Shown: one piece after another, positions 1-8,234 of the stretch | How positions within the stretch are numbered: position 1 is the first letter of the stretch | Layout: each line of letters begins with the position of its first letter | Assembly: GCF_024273235.1 (NCBI RefSeq) | Contig: NZ_JANBVH010000008.1 | Coordinates: forward strand, 82,232 to 146,231 | Reading direction: 5' to 3' | DNA from: Sphingomonas faeni | GTDB taxonomy: Bacteria > Pseudomonadota > Alphaproteobacteria > Sphingomonadales > Sphingomonadaceae | Length of the DNA stretch: 64,000 nucleotides | Translations under genes and position numbers: made by a program | The notes under the pieces: model-generated | Databases searched by the model: none | Seen by the model: the letters and a program-made list of their open reading frames with translations, nothing else | What the model was told of the DNA's origin: nothing

Positions 1-684
1 TGCTTCATGACCGACGAGCCGCAGGCGTTTCTCGACGACGGAGTCGCACTCGACGCCCTCGCCGCAAGGATCGACCCGAGCCGCGCGCTCCCTTGGCCAC
101 AACCGCCGCAATGGGGCGACACCTGCTGGTTCGGCGCCGCCGATGCCGGGGGCCGCGTCGTCAGCGCGATCCAATCGACCTATTTCGAGTTCGGATCAGG
201 CCTCGTCCTGCCCGACACCGGCATCACCTGGCAGAACCGCGGCAGCTCGTTCCGCCTCGCCGAAACCGGCTGGAATGCGCTGAAGCCCGGCCGCCAGCCC
301 TTCCACACGCTCAACCCCGCGCTCGCCCGCTTCGACGACAGCCGGACGATGGCCTACGGCACGATGGGCGGCGAAGGCCAGCCGCAGACCCAAGCGGCGC
401 TGTTCACCCGCTACGCCCGCTACGGCAGCGATCTGCAACGAGCGATCAGCGCGCCGCGCTGGCTGCTGGGCCGGACCTGGGGCGAGCAAAGCACGACGCT
501 GAAAATCGAGGACGGCCTGCCGGAGGAGCTTTACGCAGCGCTCGCCGAAGCCGGCCACGACGTCGAGCGCGTCGGCCCGCTGACGGCAATGATGGGCCAT
601 GCCGGCGCGATCGTCCGCCACGCCGATGGCCGCCTGGAAGGCGCGACCGATCCCCGCAGCGACGGCGGTGTCGCGGGATGGTGA
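1..684 (+). CDS. hpxW: Gamma-glutamyltransferase-family oxamate amidohydrolase, 3' part (runs off the window start)
   Basis: C-terminal part of an Ntn-hydrolase of the gamma-glutamyltransferase family; the 5' part lies outside the window. The GDT motif has its Thr codon at 121-123, which in this family becomes the N-terminal nucleophile of the small subunit after self-cleavage, so the whole small subunit is visible. The following FGSGLVLPDTG and YGTMGGEGQPQTQ segments fit the family. HpxW of Klebsiella (oxamate amidohydrolase) belongs to this family and sits in urate-degradation clusters, and here the gene overlaps allantoate amidohydrolase by 7 nt. The oxamate substrate is inferred from context; a true gamma-glutamyltransferase cannot be excluded from the fragment alone. 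Confidence 0.78.
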   Translation, partial: CFMTDEPQAFLDDGVALDALAARIDPSRALPWPQPPQWGDTCWFGAADAGGRVVSAIQSTYFEFGSGLVLPDTGITWQNRGSSFRLAETGWNALKPGRQPFHTLNPALARFDDSRTMAYGTMGGEGQPQTQAALFTRYARYGSDLQRAISAPRWLLGRTWGEQSTTLKIEDGLPEELYAALAEAGHDVERVGPLTAMMGHAGAIVRHADGRLEGATDPRSDGGVAGW

Positions 685-2078
685 TCGCCCTGCCTCCCGG
701 CGGCGCCCGCGCGGTCGCGCGTTGCGACGAACTCGGCGTGGCGCCCTACAGCGACCTCCCCGACAACCTCTACCGCGGCTATCTCACGCCAGCGCATCGC
801 GCCGCGATCGACCGCGTCGGCGCTTGGATGGTGGACGCCGGCATGCAGGTGCGCCTCGACCCCGCCGCCAATTTGATCGGCCGCTATGACGGGACCAACC
901 CTGACGCCCCCGCGCTGATCATCGGCAGCCATATCGACAGCGTCCGCGACGGCGGCCGGTACGACGGGCCGCTCGGCATCATGCTAGGCGTCGAAGCCGT
1001 CGCCGCGCTGCAAGGCCGCCGCCTCCCCTTCGCGATCGAGATCGTCGCGTTCGGCGACGAGGAGGGTTCGCGCTTCCCCGCCGCGATGCTGACGAGCCGG
1101 GCGATGGCCGGCACGCTCGATCCCGCCGCGCTCGACATGGTCGACGCGGAGGGCATCTCGGTCGCCGACGCCCTCGACGCGATGGGTTTCGACGTCGCCG
1201 AATACCTTGCCGCCGCCCGCAAGCCCGGCACCACACTCGCCTATCTCGAAGCGCATATCGAACAGGGTCCGCTGCTCGAAGCCGAAGGGCTCGCGGTCGG
1301 TACGGTCACCGGCATTGCTTCGCAACTCCGCTACGCGATCACCGTGACGGGTACCGCAGGCCATGCCGGTACCACCGCGATGCCGCTCCGCCGCGACGCG
1401 CTCGCCGGGGCCGCGGAAATGATCCTGGCCGTCGAGACGATCGCCCGGTCCGCCGTCTCCGACCTTGTTGCAACAGTAGGCAGCATCGAAGCTTCGCCCG
1501 GTGCGGCCAACGTCATTCCCGGCAGCGTGACCTTCACGCTGGATGTTCGCGCAGGCACCGCCACGCGACGCGACGAAGCGGCCGCGGATATCCTCGAAGC
1601 CTTCCGCGCGATCGCTGGAAAAGAAGCATCCCCCCCTACCTTGTTCCCCCGCGAAGGCGGGGGCCCAGGAGCCACGAACGGTATCGCGTGTGACCCTGGG
1701 CCCCCGCCTTCGCGGGGGAACAAGAATGGGGCTGAGCAGGACGGGCGTGTTGCCTGCCGCAACCTCGACATCGCGATCACCCGCATCCACGACCTCCCCG
1801 CCAGCCCGTGCGACCCAGCCCTGATGGACCTGCTGGACGCCGCCACCGCCGCCGCCGGCCACCCCGTCCGCCGCCTCGTCTCCGGCGCAGGCCACGACGC
1901 GATGGTCATGGCCGCGCTCTGCCCGACCGCGATGCTCTTCATCCGCTGCCGCGGCGGAATCAGCCACAACCCCGCCGAACATGTCGACCCCGCCGATGCC
2001 GACATCGCGCTACACGTCATGTCCGGCTTCATCGACAGATTGAGCGACCAGATGGGAGCGACCCTTGACCCTGCTTGA
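678..2078 (+). CDS. allC: Allantoate amidohydrolase (M20 family) carrying an in-frame palindromic-repeat insertion
   Basis: Hydrolyses allantoate toward ureidoglycine, ammonia and CO2; M20-fold metal enzyme. Metal-site motifs are visible: GSHIDS (His85, Asp87), YDG (Asp96), GDEEGSRF (Asp127, Glu128, Glu129) and EAHIEQGP (His193). ATG at 678 overlaps the end of the preceding gene; the product is 466 residues, about 45 longer than the usual ~410-420. The excess sits at about residues 314-359, between EAFRAIA and RNLDIAI, and contains a perfect inverted repeat at DNA level (1640-1724). The frame is kept on both sides and all metal ligands remain, so the gene is probably still functional. Klebsiella naming would be hpxK. 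Confidence 0.9.
   Translation: MVIALPPGGARAVARCDELGVAPYSDLPDNLYRGYLTPAHRAAIDRVGAWMVDAGMQVRLDPAANLIGRYDGTNPDAPALIIGSHIDSVRDGGRYDGPLGIMLGVEAVAALQGRRLPFAIEIVAFGDEEGSRFPAAMLTSRAMAGTLDPAALDMVDAEGISVADALDAMGFDVAEYLAAARKPGTTLAYLEAHIEQGPLLEAEGLAVGTVTGIASQLRYAITVTGTAGHAGTTAMPLRRDALAGAAEMILAVETIARSAVSDLVATVGSIEASPGAANVIPGSVTFTLDVRAGTATRRDEAAADILEAFRAIAGKEASPPTLFPREGGGPGATNGIACDPGPPPSRGNKNGAEQDGRVACRNLDIAITRIHDLPASPCDPALMDLLDAATAAAGHPVRRLVSGAGHDAMVMAALCPTAMLFIRCRGGISHNPAEHVDPADADIALHVMSGFIDRLSDQMGATLDPA
1640..1724. repeat. Palindromic repeat inserted inside allC
   Basis: Two perfect 30-bp inverted arms, 1640-1669 and 1695-1724, separated by 25 bp. Each arm is itself a hairpin, CCCCCGC-GAAG-GCGGGGG. This kind of element is normally intergenic in sphingomonads (recollection, not a search). 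Here it is read through in frame, giving PREGGGPG on the left arm and DPGPPPSRG on the right. Confidence 0.9.
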
Positions 2079-3303
2079 CCCCCTGTTGTTCGGGGAAATC
2101 GACCCGCCGCAGCGCCTGCTGATGGGCCCCGGCCCGATCAACGCGCACCCGCGTGTGCTGCGCGCGATGGCCGCCGACCTGCTCGGCCAGTTCGACCCCG
2201 AGATGACCGCCTATATGAACCAGGTCATGGCGCTCTACCGCCCGGTCTTCGGCACGACCAACCCCTGGACGATGCTGATCGACGGCACCGCGCGCGCTGG
2301 AATCGAGGCGGCACTGGTCAGCCTCGTCACCCCCGGCGACACCGTGCTCGTAGTGAATTTCGGCCGCTTCGGACTCCTGCTCACGGAGATCCTCGCCCGC
2401 ATCGGCGCGGTCGTCGAAACCGTCGAGGCACCGTGGGGCGAAACCGTCCCGCTCGACGCCATCGCCCGCGCCATCGACCGCACCGCCCCCAAGGTCGTCG
2501 CCTCGGTCCACGGCGACACCTCCACGACGATGGCGCAACCGCTGGAGGGCCTCGGCGCGCTCTGCCGAGCGGCGGGCGCGCTGAGCTATGTCGACGCCAC
2601 CGCGACGATCGGCGGCATGGAGATCGCGACCGATCGCTGGGGAATCGACGTCGTCACCGGGGGCTTGCAGAAATGCCTCGGCGGCCCGTCAGGCTCGGCC
2701 CCGATCACGATCTCCGCCGCCGCCGCCGCGCACATCGCCGCGCGCCGCCACGTCGAGCGCGGCATCCGTCGCGACGATATCGTCGACGGCGCCGGGCCGC
2801 GCATAGGCTCGAACTATTTCGACCTCGCGATGATCATGGATTACTGGTCGGACAAACGCCTCAACCATCACACCGAAGCGACCTCGATGCTCTACGCGGC
2901 AAGGGAATGCGCGCGGCTGGCGCTCGGCGAAGGGCTCGATGCGCGCTACGCCCGCCACGCCTCCGCCGGCCGTGCGATGACTGCCGGCCTGCGCGCGATG
3001 GGCCTTCGCGTGTTCGGCGACGATGCGCACCGGATGACCAACGTCACCGGCGTCCACATCCCCGACGGCATCGACGGCGAGCGCGTCCGCACCGCGATGC
3101 GCGAGCATTTCGAAATCGAGATCGGCACCGCTTTCGGTCCGCTCCAGGGCAAGGTCTGGCGGCTTGGCGCGATGGGCTATAACGCGATGAAGCATAAGGT
3201 GCTGCTGACGCTCGCCGCTCTGGAGGCGTGCCTCAAGGCCGAGGGGTATCTGTTGCCCGACGGCGAAGCGGTGAAGGCCGCGCTTCAGGCCTGGCACGCA
3301 TGA
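2065..3303 (+). CDS. pucG: Ureidoglycine-glyoxylate aminotransferase (PLP class V)
   Basis: Moves the amino group of ureidoglycine to glyoxylate, giving oxalurate and glycine. It is a 412-residue class V aminotransferase, the length of PucG/HpxJ. The N-terminal LMGPGPINAHPRVLRAM signature, the acidic SYVDATATIGG strand and the PLP lysine in GLQKCLGGPSG (Lys203) are visible. The start is TTG at 2065, preceded by GGAG with 7-nt spacing and overlapping allC by 14 nt. Neighbouring allantoate amidohydrolase and oxamate amidohydrolase genes fit the oxalurate/oxamate route and argue against a generic serine-pyruvate aminotransferase. Confidence 0.88.
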   Translation: MTLLDPLLFGEIDPPQRLLMGPGPINAHPRVLRAMAADLLGQFDPEMTAYMNQVMALYRPVFGTTNPWTMLIDGTARAGIEAALVSLVTPGDTVLVVNFGRFGLLLTEILARIGAVVETVEAPWGETVPLDAIARAIDRTAPKVVASVHGDTSTTMAQPLEGLGALCRAAGALSYVDATATIGGMEIATDRWGIDVVTGGLQKCLGGPSGSAPITISAAAAAHIAARRHVERGIRRDDIVDGAGPRIGSNYFDLAMIMDYWSDKRLNHHTEATSMLYAARECARLALGEGLDARYARHASAGRAMTAGLRAMGLRVFGDDAHRMTNVTGVHIPDGIDGERVRTAMREHFEIEIGTAFGPLQGKVWRLGAMGYNAMKHKVLLTLAALEACLKAEGYLLPDGEAVKAALQAWHA

Positions 3304-4175
3304 CGCCCACGCGCGACCTGATCGGCTACGGCGCCACACCGCCCGACCCGCGCTGGCCAGGCGGTGCGCGCGTGGCGGTGCAGTTCGTCATCAACTACGA
3401 GGAGGGCGCCGAGAACTGCGTCCTCAACGGCGATGCCGGCTCCGAGGCGTTTCTCTCCGAAATGGTCGGCGCAGCAAGCCACCCCGACCGCGCGATGGCG
3501 ATGGAAAGCCTCTACGAATATGGCGCAAGAGCGGGGTTCTGGCGCCTCCACCGGTTGTTCACCGAGCGCGCGCTTCCGGTCACCGTCTTCGGCGTTGCCC
3601 GCGCGCTCGAAATGAACCCCGCCGCAGTCGAGGCCATGCTCGCCGCCGACTGGGAGATCGCCAGCCACGGCCTGCGCTGGATCGACTATCAGTCCGTACC
3701 CGAAGCCGTCGAACGCGCGCACATCGCCGAGGCCATCGCCCTCCACACACGCCTCAGCGGCACCCGCCCGCTCGGCTGGTACCAGGGCCGCACCTCGCCC
3801 AACACAGCACGCCTCATCGCGGAGGAAGGCGGCTTCGCCTACGACGCCGACAGCTATGCCGACGACCTGCCCTACTGGGCCGGCCGGCAACTGATCGTCC
3901 CCTACACGCTCGACGCCAACGACATGAAGTTCGTGGCGCAGAACGGGTTCACCGAGGGCGACCAATTCTTCCGCTATCTCCGCGACACGTTCGAGCAATT
4001 GCGCAGCGAAGGCGGGCGGATGATGTCGGTCGGTCTCCACGCGCGCATCGCCGGCCGGCCCGCCCGCGCGCTCGCGCTCGCGAAATTCCTCGATCATGTC
4101 ATCGCCAGCGGGGACGCTTGGGTCGCCCGCCGCATCGATATCGCCCGCCACTGGATGGAGGTGCACCCCGCATGA
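3300..4175 (+). CDS. puuE: Allantoinase PuuE (polysaccharide-deacetylase fold)
   Basis: Hydrolyses allantoin to allantoate. The 291-residue protein has the PuuE start DLIGYGATPPDPRWPGGARV, then VQFVINYEEGAE, a VFGVARALEMNP strand, EIASHGLRW and GWYQGRTSPNT, typical of this metal-independent allantoinase in the carbohydrate-esterase-4 fold. It is unrelated to the amidohydrolase-type AllB. ATG at 3300 overlaps the previous stop by 4 nt, so translation is probably coupled. Confidence 0.9.
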   Translation: MTPTRDLIGYGATPPDPRWPGGARVAVQFVINYEEGAENCVLNGDAGSEAFLSEMVGAASHPDRAMAMESLYEYGARAGFWRLHRLFTERALPVTVFGVARALEMNPAAVEAMLAADWEIASHGLRWIDYQSVPEAVERAHIAEAIALHTRLSGTRPLGWYQGRTSPNTARLIAEEGGFAYDADSYADDLPYWAGRQLIVPYTLDANDMKFVAQNGFTEGDQFFRYLRDTFEQLRSEGGRMMSVGLHARIAGRPARALALAKFLDHVIASGDAWVARRIDIARHWMEVHPA

Positions 4176-4564
4176 CGCCCGTCTTGACGATCGACGATCC
4201 CGTGCTGCTCGCCGAAGTGACGCACGCGTTCGAGGACTATGAACGCGCGCTGATGGCCGACGATGTCGCCACGCTCGACGCGCTGTTCCACGCCGCGCCC
4301 ACCACCAACCGCTACGGCGTCGGCGAAGTCCTGTACGGCATCGACGCGATCCGCGACTTCCGCAAGGGTCGGGGCGGCTCCCCCCAGCGCAGGCTCGGCC
4401 GGGTCGCGATCACGGTCTACGGTGACAGCTTTGCCACCGCCGACGCCGAGTTCCACCGCGAGGGCAGCGACCGTCGCGGCCGCCAGACGCAAGCCTGGGT
4501 AAAATTCGCCGACGGCTGGAAAGTGGTCTCCGCGCATGTCAGCCTCGAAGGGTCGACGCATTGA
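4172..4564 (+). CDS. hpxZ: HpxZ / AtzH-like protein (DUF3225, NTF2-like fold)
   Basis: 130-residue cone-fold protein matching the HpxZ/AtzH family: ALMADDVATLDALF, TNRYGVGE, LYGIDAIRDFRKGRG and TQAWVKFADGWKVVSAHVS. Klebsiella hpxZ lies in the urate cluster near the oxamate amidohydrolase gene, and AtzH occurs with amidases of s-triazine breakdown; its role with oxalurate/oxamate is not settled. ATG at 4172 overlaps puuE by 4 nt and its stop overlaps the next TTG start. Confidence 0.82.
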   Translation: MTPVLTIDDPVLLAEVTHAFEDYERALMADDVATLDALFHAAPTTNRYGVGEVLYGIDAIRDFRKGRGGSPQRRLGRVAITVYGDSFATADAEFHREGSDRRGRQTQAWVKFADGWKVVSAHVSLEGSTH

Positions 4565-5049
4565 CCGCCGCGGACACCCCCGTTCAGACTGACGCGTTCG
4601 TCGCCCGCCACGCCGCCTTGTTCGAGCACTCCCCCTGGGTCGTCGAGCGCGCCGCCGAGGCACTGCTCTTCACCGACGTCCACGCAGGCCTGATGGCCGC
4701 TGTCCATGCAGCAAGCCCTGGCGAACAGCTCGCGCTGATCCGCGCGCACCCCGAACTTGCAGGCAAGGCCGCGATCGACCGCACGCTGACCGAGGCTTCC
4801 ACCGCCGAACAGGCCTCCGCCGGCCTGGACCGCCTCACGCCCGCCGAATTCGACCGCTTCCACACGCTCAACGCCGCCTATCGCGACCGCTTCGATTTCC
4901 CCTTCATCATCTGCGTCCGCCTCACCGACAAGGCCGGCATCCTCGCCGCGATTGAGCAGCGCCTAAGCAACCTTCGCGAGATAGAGATCGCCACCGCGCT
5001 CGCCCAGATCGGCGAAATCGTCCGGCTGCGGCTGGAGGACCTGCCATGA
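4561..5049 (+). CDS. uraD: OHCU (2-oxo-4-hydroxy-4-carboxy-5-ureidoimidazoline) decarboxylase
   Basis: Converts OHCU to S-allantoin, the last step from urate. The 162-residue protein has the family hallmarks: FEHSPWVVERAA near the start, RAHPELAGK with the catalytic-type His63, and DFPFIICV. The start is TTG at 4561 in a TTGA overlap with hpxZ; the stop overlaps the ATG of the next gene. The Klebsiella equivalent is hpxQ. Confidence 0.9.
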   Translation: MTAADTPVQTDAFVARHAALFEHSPWVVERAAEALLFTDVHAGLMAAVHAASPGEQLALIRAHPELAGKAAIDRTLTEASTAEQASAGLDRLTPAEFDRFHTLNAAYRDRFDFPFIICVRLTDKAGILAAIEQRLSNLREIEIATALAQIGEIVRLRLEDLP

Positions 5050-6470
5050 TCGGCCTCCCCGCCCTCGAAGCGGACCTCGCCCGCCAGCTCGCCCTGATCG
5101 GCCACGGCGGCCCGGACTGGACCCGAGCCCGCACACATCCCGAAGGCCATGTCTACGACGTCGTCATTATCGGCGGCGGCCAGAGCGGACTCGCCGTAGC
5201 GTTCGGCCTGCTGCGCGAGCGCGTCTCGAACATCCTCGTCATTGACGAGAACCCCGCCGGCTATGAAGGCCCGTGGGACACGTATGCGCGGATGATCACG
5301 CTGCGCACGCCGAAGGGGCTCAACCCGATCGACTTCGGCGTCCCCGCGCTCAGCTTCCGCGCCTGGTACGAGGCGCAGCACGGCGCCGACGGCTGGGACG
5401 CGCTCGACAAGATCCCGCGCGGCGACTGGATGGCGTATCTCCGCTGGTACCGCCGCGTCCTCGCGCTACCGGTCCGCAACGACACGAAACTCGACCTGAT
5501 CGAACCGGTGGAAGACGGTCTCTACCGCCTCCGCATTATCGGCCAGGCGCCGCTGCTCACACGCAAAGTCGTGCTCGCGACAGGCATCCAGGGCGGCGGC
5601 GAATGGCACGTCCCGCCGATGATCGCCGACGCGCTGCCCCGCGACCTCTACGCGCATACCAGCGAGCCGATCGACTACGCCGCCCTCGCCGGCAAAAGGA
5701 TCGGCATCCTCGGCGGCGGCGCCTCCGCCTTCGACAACGCCAACGCGGCGCTCGAATCCGGGGTCGGCACCTGCGACGTCTTTCTCCGCCGCAAAGTCCT
5801 CCCGCGCATCAACCCGATCCGCCACATGGAGCGCGTCGGCTTCACCGGCCGCTATCCGGCGCTCGCGGACGCCGACAAATACGCGGTGATGGCGGCGTTC
5901 CTCGGCCACAGCCAGCCGCCGACCAACGACACGTTCACGCGGGCCGCCGCCAAGCCCGGCTTCGCGCTGCACCTCGGTGCGCCGTGGCTATCGGTCGCGG
6001 CAAAAGACGGCGCGGTCCGCGTGGCCACGCCGCAGGGCGACCACATGTTCGATTTCGTGGTGCTCTCGACCGGCCTCGTCAGCGATCCCGGCCTTCGCCC
6101 CGAGCTGAAGCTCGTCGCAGACTCGATCGCCCGCTGGTCCGATCGTTTCACGCCACCCGCAGGCGAGGCGAACCCGCTGATCGACGCGCACCCGTATCTC
6201 GGCGCGGGCTTCGAATTGCTGCCTCGTGTCCCGGCCGACGCATCAAGGCTGCACGGCCTGTTCGCCTTCAACTACGCCGCCCTGGTCAGCCTCGGCCTTT
6301 CCGCATCGGCATTATCAGGGCTTCGCACCGCACTGCCCCGGATCGTCAAAGGCATCACCGACCAGCTCTTCCTCGACGACCGCGAGGCCCTCGTCGCCGA
6401 CCTGCTCGCATACGACGAACCCGAATTCGTCGGCGAATGGCCCAAACCTGCTCAGGACACCGCAGCATGA
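5046..6470 (+). CDS. hpyO: FAD/NAD(P)-binding monooxygenase, probable HpyO-type urate hydroxylase
   Basis: 474-residue flavoprotein with two Rossmann sites: FAD-binding VVIIGGGQSGLAVA at about residues 39-52, and a second at about 218-236 (RIGILGGGASAFDNANAAL). It lies between OHCU decarboxylase and HIU hydrolase, exactly where a urate oxidase is needed, and no uricase, HpxO or PuuD gene is visible in the window. HpyO of Xanthomonas is a flavin urate hydroxylase unrelated to HpxO, and this protein is the best candidate for that role. The assignment rests on context plus two-nucleotide-site architecture; I could not align it to HpyO. Confidence 0.72.
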   Translation: MIGLPALEADLARQLALIGHGGPDWTRARTHPEGHVYDVVIIGGGQSGLAVAFGLLRERVSNILVIDENPAGYEGPWDTYARMITLRTPKGLNPIDFGVPALSFRAWYEAQHGADGWDALDKIPRGDWMAYLRWYRRVLALPVRNDTKLDLIEPVEDGLYRLRIIGQAPLLTRKVVLATGIQGGGEWHVPPMIADALPRDLYAHTSEPIDYAALAGKRIGILGGGASAFDNANAALESGVGTCDVFLRRKVLPRINPIRHMERVGFTGRYPALADADKYAVMAAFLGHSQPPTNDTFTRAAAKPGFALHLGAPWLSVAAKDGAVRVATPQGDHMFDFVVLSTGLVSDPGLRPELKLVADSIARWSDRFTPPAGEANPLIDAHPYLGAGFELLPRVPADASRLHGLFAFNYAALVSLGLSASALSGLRTALPRIVKGITDQLFLDDREALVADLLAYDEPEFVGEWPKPAQDTAA

Positions 6471-6799
6471 CGACGCTCTCCACGCACGTCCTCGACACCA
6501 CCCATGGCCGCCCCGCCGCCAGGGTCGCGGTACGGCTGTCGACCGCGGCCGGCGTATGGCTGTTCTCCGCCATCACCAACGCAGACGGCCGCTGCCCCGG
6601 CCTTCCCACCATCAAGCCCGGCCGCTATCGCCTCGAATTCTCCGTCGCCGACTATTTCCGCAACAGCGGCGTCGCGCTGCCCGATCCGCCGTTCCTGGAC
6701 GTCGTGGGGATCGATTTCGGCGTGAGCGACGCCGATGGCCATTATCACGTACCGCTGCTCGTCTCGCCCTTCGCCTATTCGACCTATCGCGGCAGCTGA
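6467..6799 (+). CDS. hiuH: 5-hydroxyisourate hydrolase (transthyretin-related)
   Basis: Hydrolyses 5-hydroxyisourate to OHCU. The 110-residue protein starts MTTLSTHVLDTTHGRPA (His7 is an expected active-site residue), has GRYRLEF and HYHVPLLVSPFAYSTY, and ends with the diagnostic YRGS tetrapeptide of HIU hydrolases, which transthyretins lack. ATG at 6467 overlaps the flavoprotein stop by 4 nt. No signal peptide, so it is cytosolic. Confidence 0.95.
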   Translation: MTTLSTHVLDTTHGRPAARVAVRLSTAAGVWLFSAITNADGRCPGLPTIKPGRYRLEFSVADYFRNSGVALPDPPFLDVVGIDFGVSDADGHYHVPLLVSPFAYSTYRGS

Positions 6800-6800
6800 C

Positions 6801-8234
6801 ATGACCGTCCGTTTTCTCCTCGACGACATGATGGTCGAACTCGCCGACGTCGATCCGACCGCTACCCTGCTCGATCACCTGCGCTACCGGATGCGCCGGA
6901 CCGGCACCAAGGAAGGCTGTGCGGAGGGGGATTGCGGCGCCTGCACTGTGCTCGTCGGCGACCTGGATAGCACGCGAGATGCAGTGACCTGGCGCGCGGT
7001 GAACGCCTGCATCCTGTTCCTGCCGATGCTTCACGGCAAGGCGCTGCTGACCGTCGAAAGCCTCGCCAAGGGCGGGGTCCTCACCCCGCTCCAGACCTGC
7101 ATGGCCGAAAACGGCAGTTCGCAATGCGGCTTCTGCACGCCCGGCTTCGTCATGTCGCTCCACGGCCGCAGCATCGGCGCAGTCGGCCACACGCTCCCGG
7201 TCGCGGACGTGATCGCCGGCAACCTCTGCCGCTGCACCGGCTACGGACCGATCCTCGCCGCCGGTGAGAGCATCGGACCAGAGCCCCACGACGATGCCGC
7301 ACTCGTTGCCAGGCTGAAGGCGTTGGCCGAAACCGACACCGTCTCCGGCAGCTTCGGCAACCGTAAATGGTTCATCCCGCGCAACCCGGCCGCGCTCGCG
7401 GACCTGCTTTCCGAATACCCCGATGCCCGCCTCGTCGCCGGCGCGACCGACGTCGGTCTCTGGGTCACCAAGGGCCTGCAGACGATCGACACGCTAGTCT
7501 TCCTCGGCGACATCCCCGAACTCGCCCGGATCGAAGACACCCCGGAGGGCCTGACGATCGGCGCGACGGTCCGCTACGCCGACGCGCACGATGCGTTCGC
7601 ACGCCTCCACCCCGATCTCGGCGAACTGACGCGCCGCCTCGGCGGGCTCCAGATCCGCAACGCCGGGACGATCGGCGGCAACATCGCCAACGGCTCCCCG
7701 ATCGGCGACGGCCCGCCTGCGTTCATCGCGCTCGGCGCAACGCTGACGGTGCGGGGCGTCGATGGGCGTAGGACGATGCCGCTCGAAGACTATTTCATCG
7801 CCTACGGAAAACAGGATCTCCGCCCCGGCGAGTTCGTCGAGAGCCTCCACATCCCCCGGCCCGGTCCCCACGACATCGTCCACATATCGAAACTCACGCG
7901 TCGCTTCGACAGCGACATTACCGCGGTCTGCGGTGCGCTCAAGCTGACCGTCCACGACGACAAAATCACCAACGCTCGCGTCGCCTTCGGTGGCATGGCC
8001 GCGACACCCAAACGCGCGACCGGATGCGAGGCGGCCCTCACCAACCAGCCCTTCACCCTTGCCACGATCCAGACCGCCATGGACGCCCTGCGTACCGACT
8101 ATGCCCCCCTCACCGACGTCCGCGGATCGGCACCCTACCGCATCGAAGCCGCCGCCAACCTGCTGCTCCGCCTTTGGTACAAGTCCCAGGGCGAAACCGT
8201 CTCCGTGCTCGACCTGGAGTCCGCCGGTGCCTGA
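6801..8234 (+). CDS. xdhA: Xanthine dehydrogenase small subunit (2Fe-2S and FAD)
   Basis: Electron-transfer subunit of xanthine dehydrogenase. It is 477 residues from ATG 6801, 1 nt after the hiuH stop. The N-terminal plant-type ferredoxin domain has GTKEGCAEGDCGACTV (Cys40, Cys45, Cys48); the second 2Fe-2S domain has CGFCTPG and CRCTGYGP. The FAD domain follows, with VAGATDVGLWVTKG and GGNIANGSPIGD, and a C-terminal CO-dehydrogenase-flavoprotein-like domain ends the protein. Its 3' end overlaps xdhB by 8 nt. Confidence 0.95.
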   Translation: MTVRFLLDDMMVELADVDPTATLLDHLRYRMRRTGTKEGCAEGDCGACTVLVGDLDSTRDAVTWRAVNACILFLPMLHGKALLTVESLAKGGVLTPLQTCMAENGSSQCGFCTPGFVMSLHGRSIGAVGHTLPVADVIAGNLCRCTGYGPILAAGESIGPEPHDDAALVARLKALAETDTVSGSFGNRKWFIPRNPAALADLLSEYPDARLVAGATDVGLWVTKGLQTIDTLVFLGDIPELARIEDTPEGLTIGATVRYADAHDAFARLHPDLGELTRRLGGLQIRNAGTIGGNIANGSPIGDGPPAFIALGATLTVRGVDGRRTMPLEDYFIAYGKQDLRPGEFVESLHIPRPGPHDIVHISKLTRRFDSDITAVCGALKLTVHDDKITNARVAFGGMAATPKRATGCEAALTNQPFTLATIQTAMDALRTDYAPLTDVRGSAPYRIEAAANLLLRLWYKSQGETVSVLDLESAGA

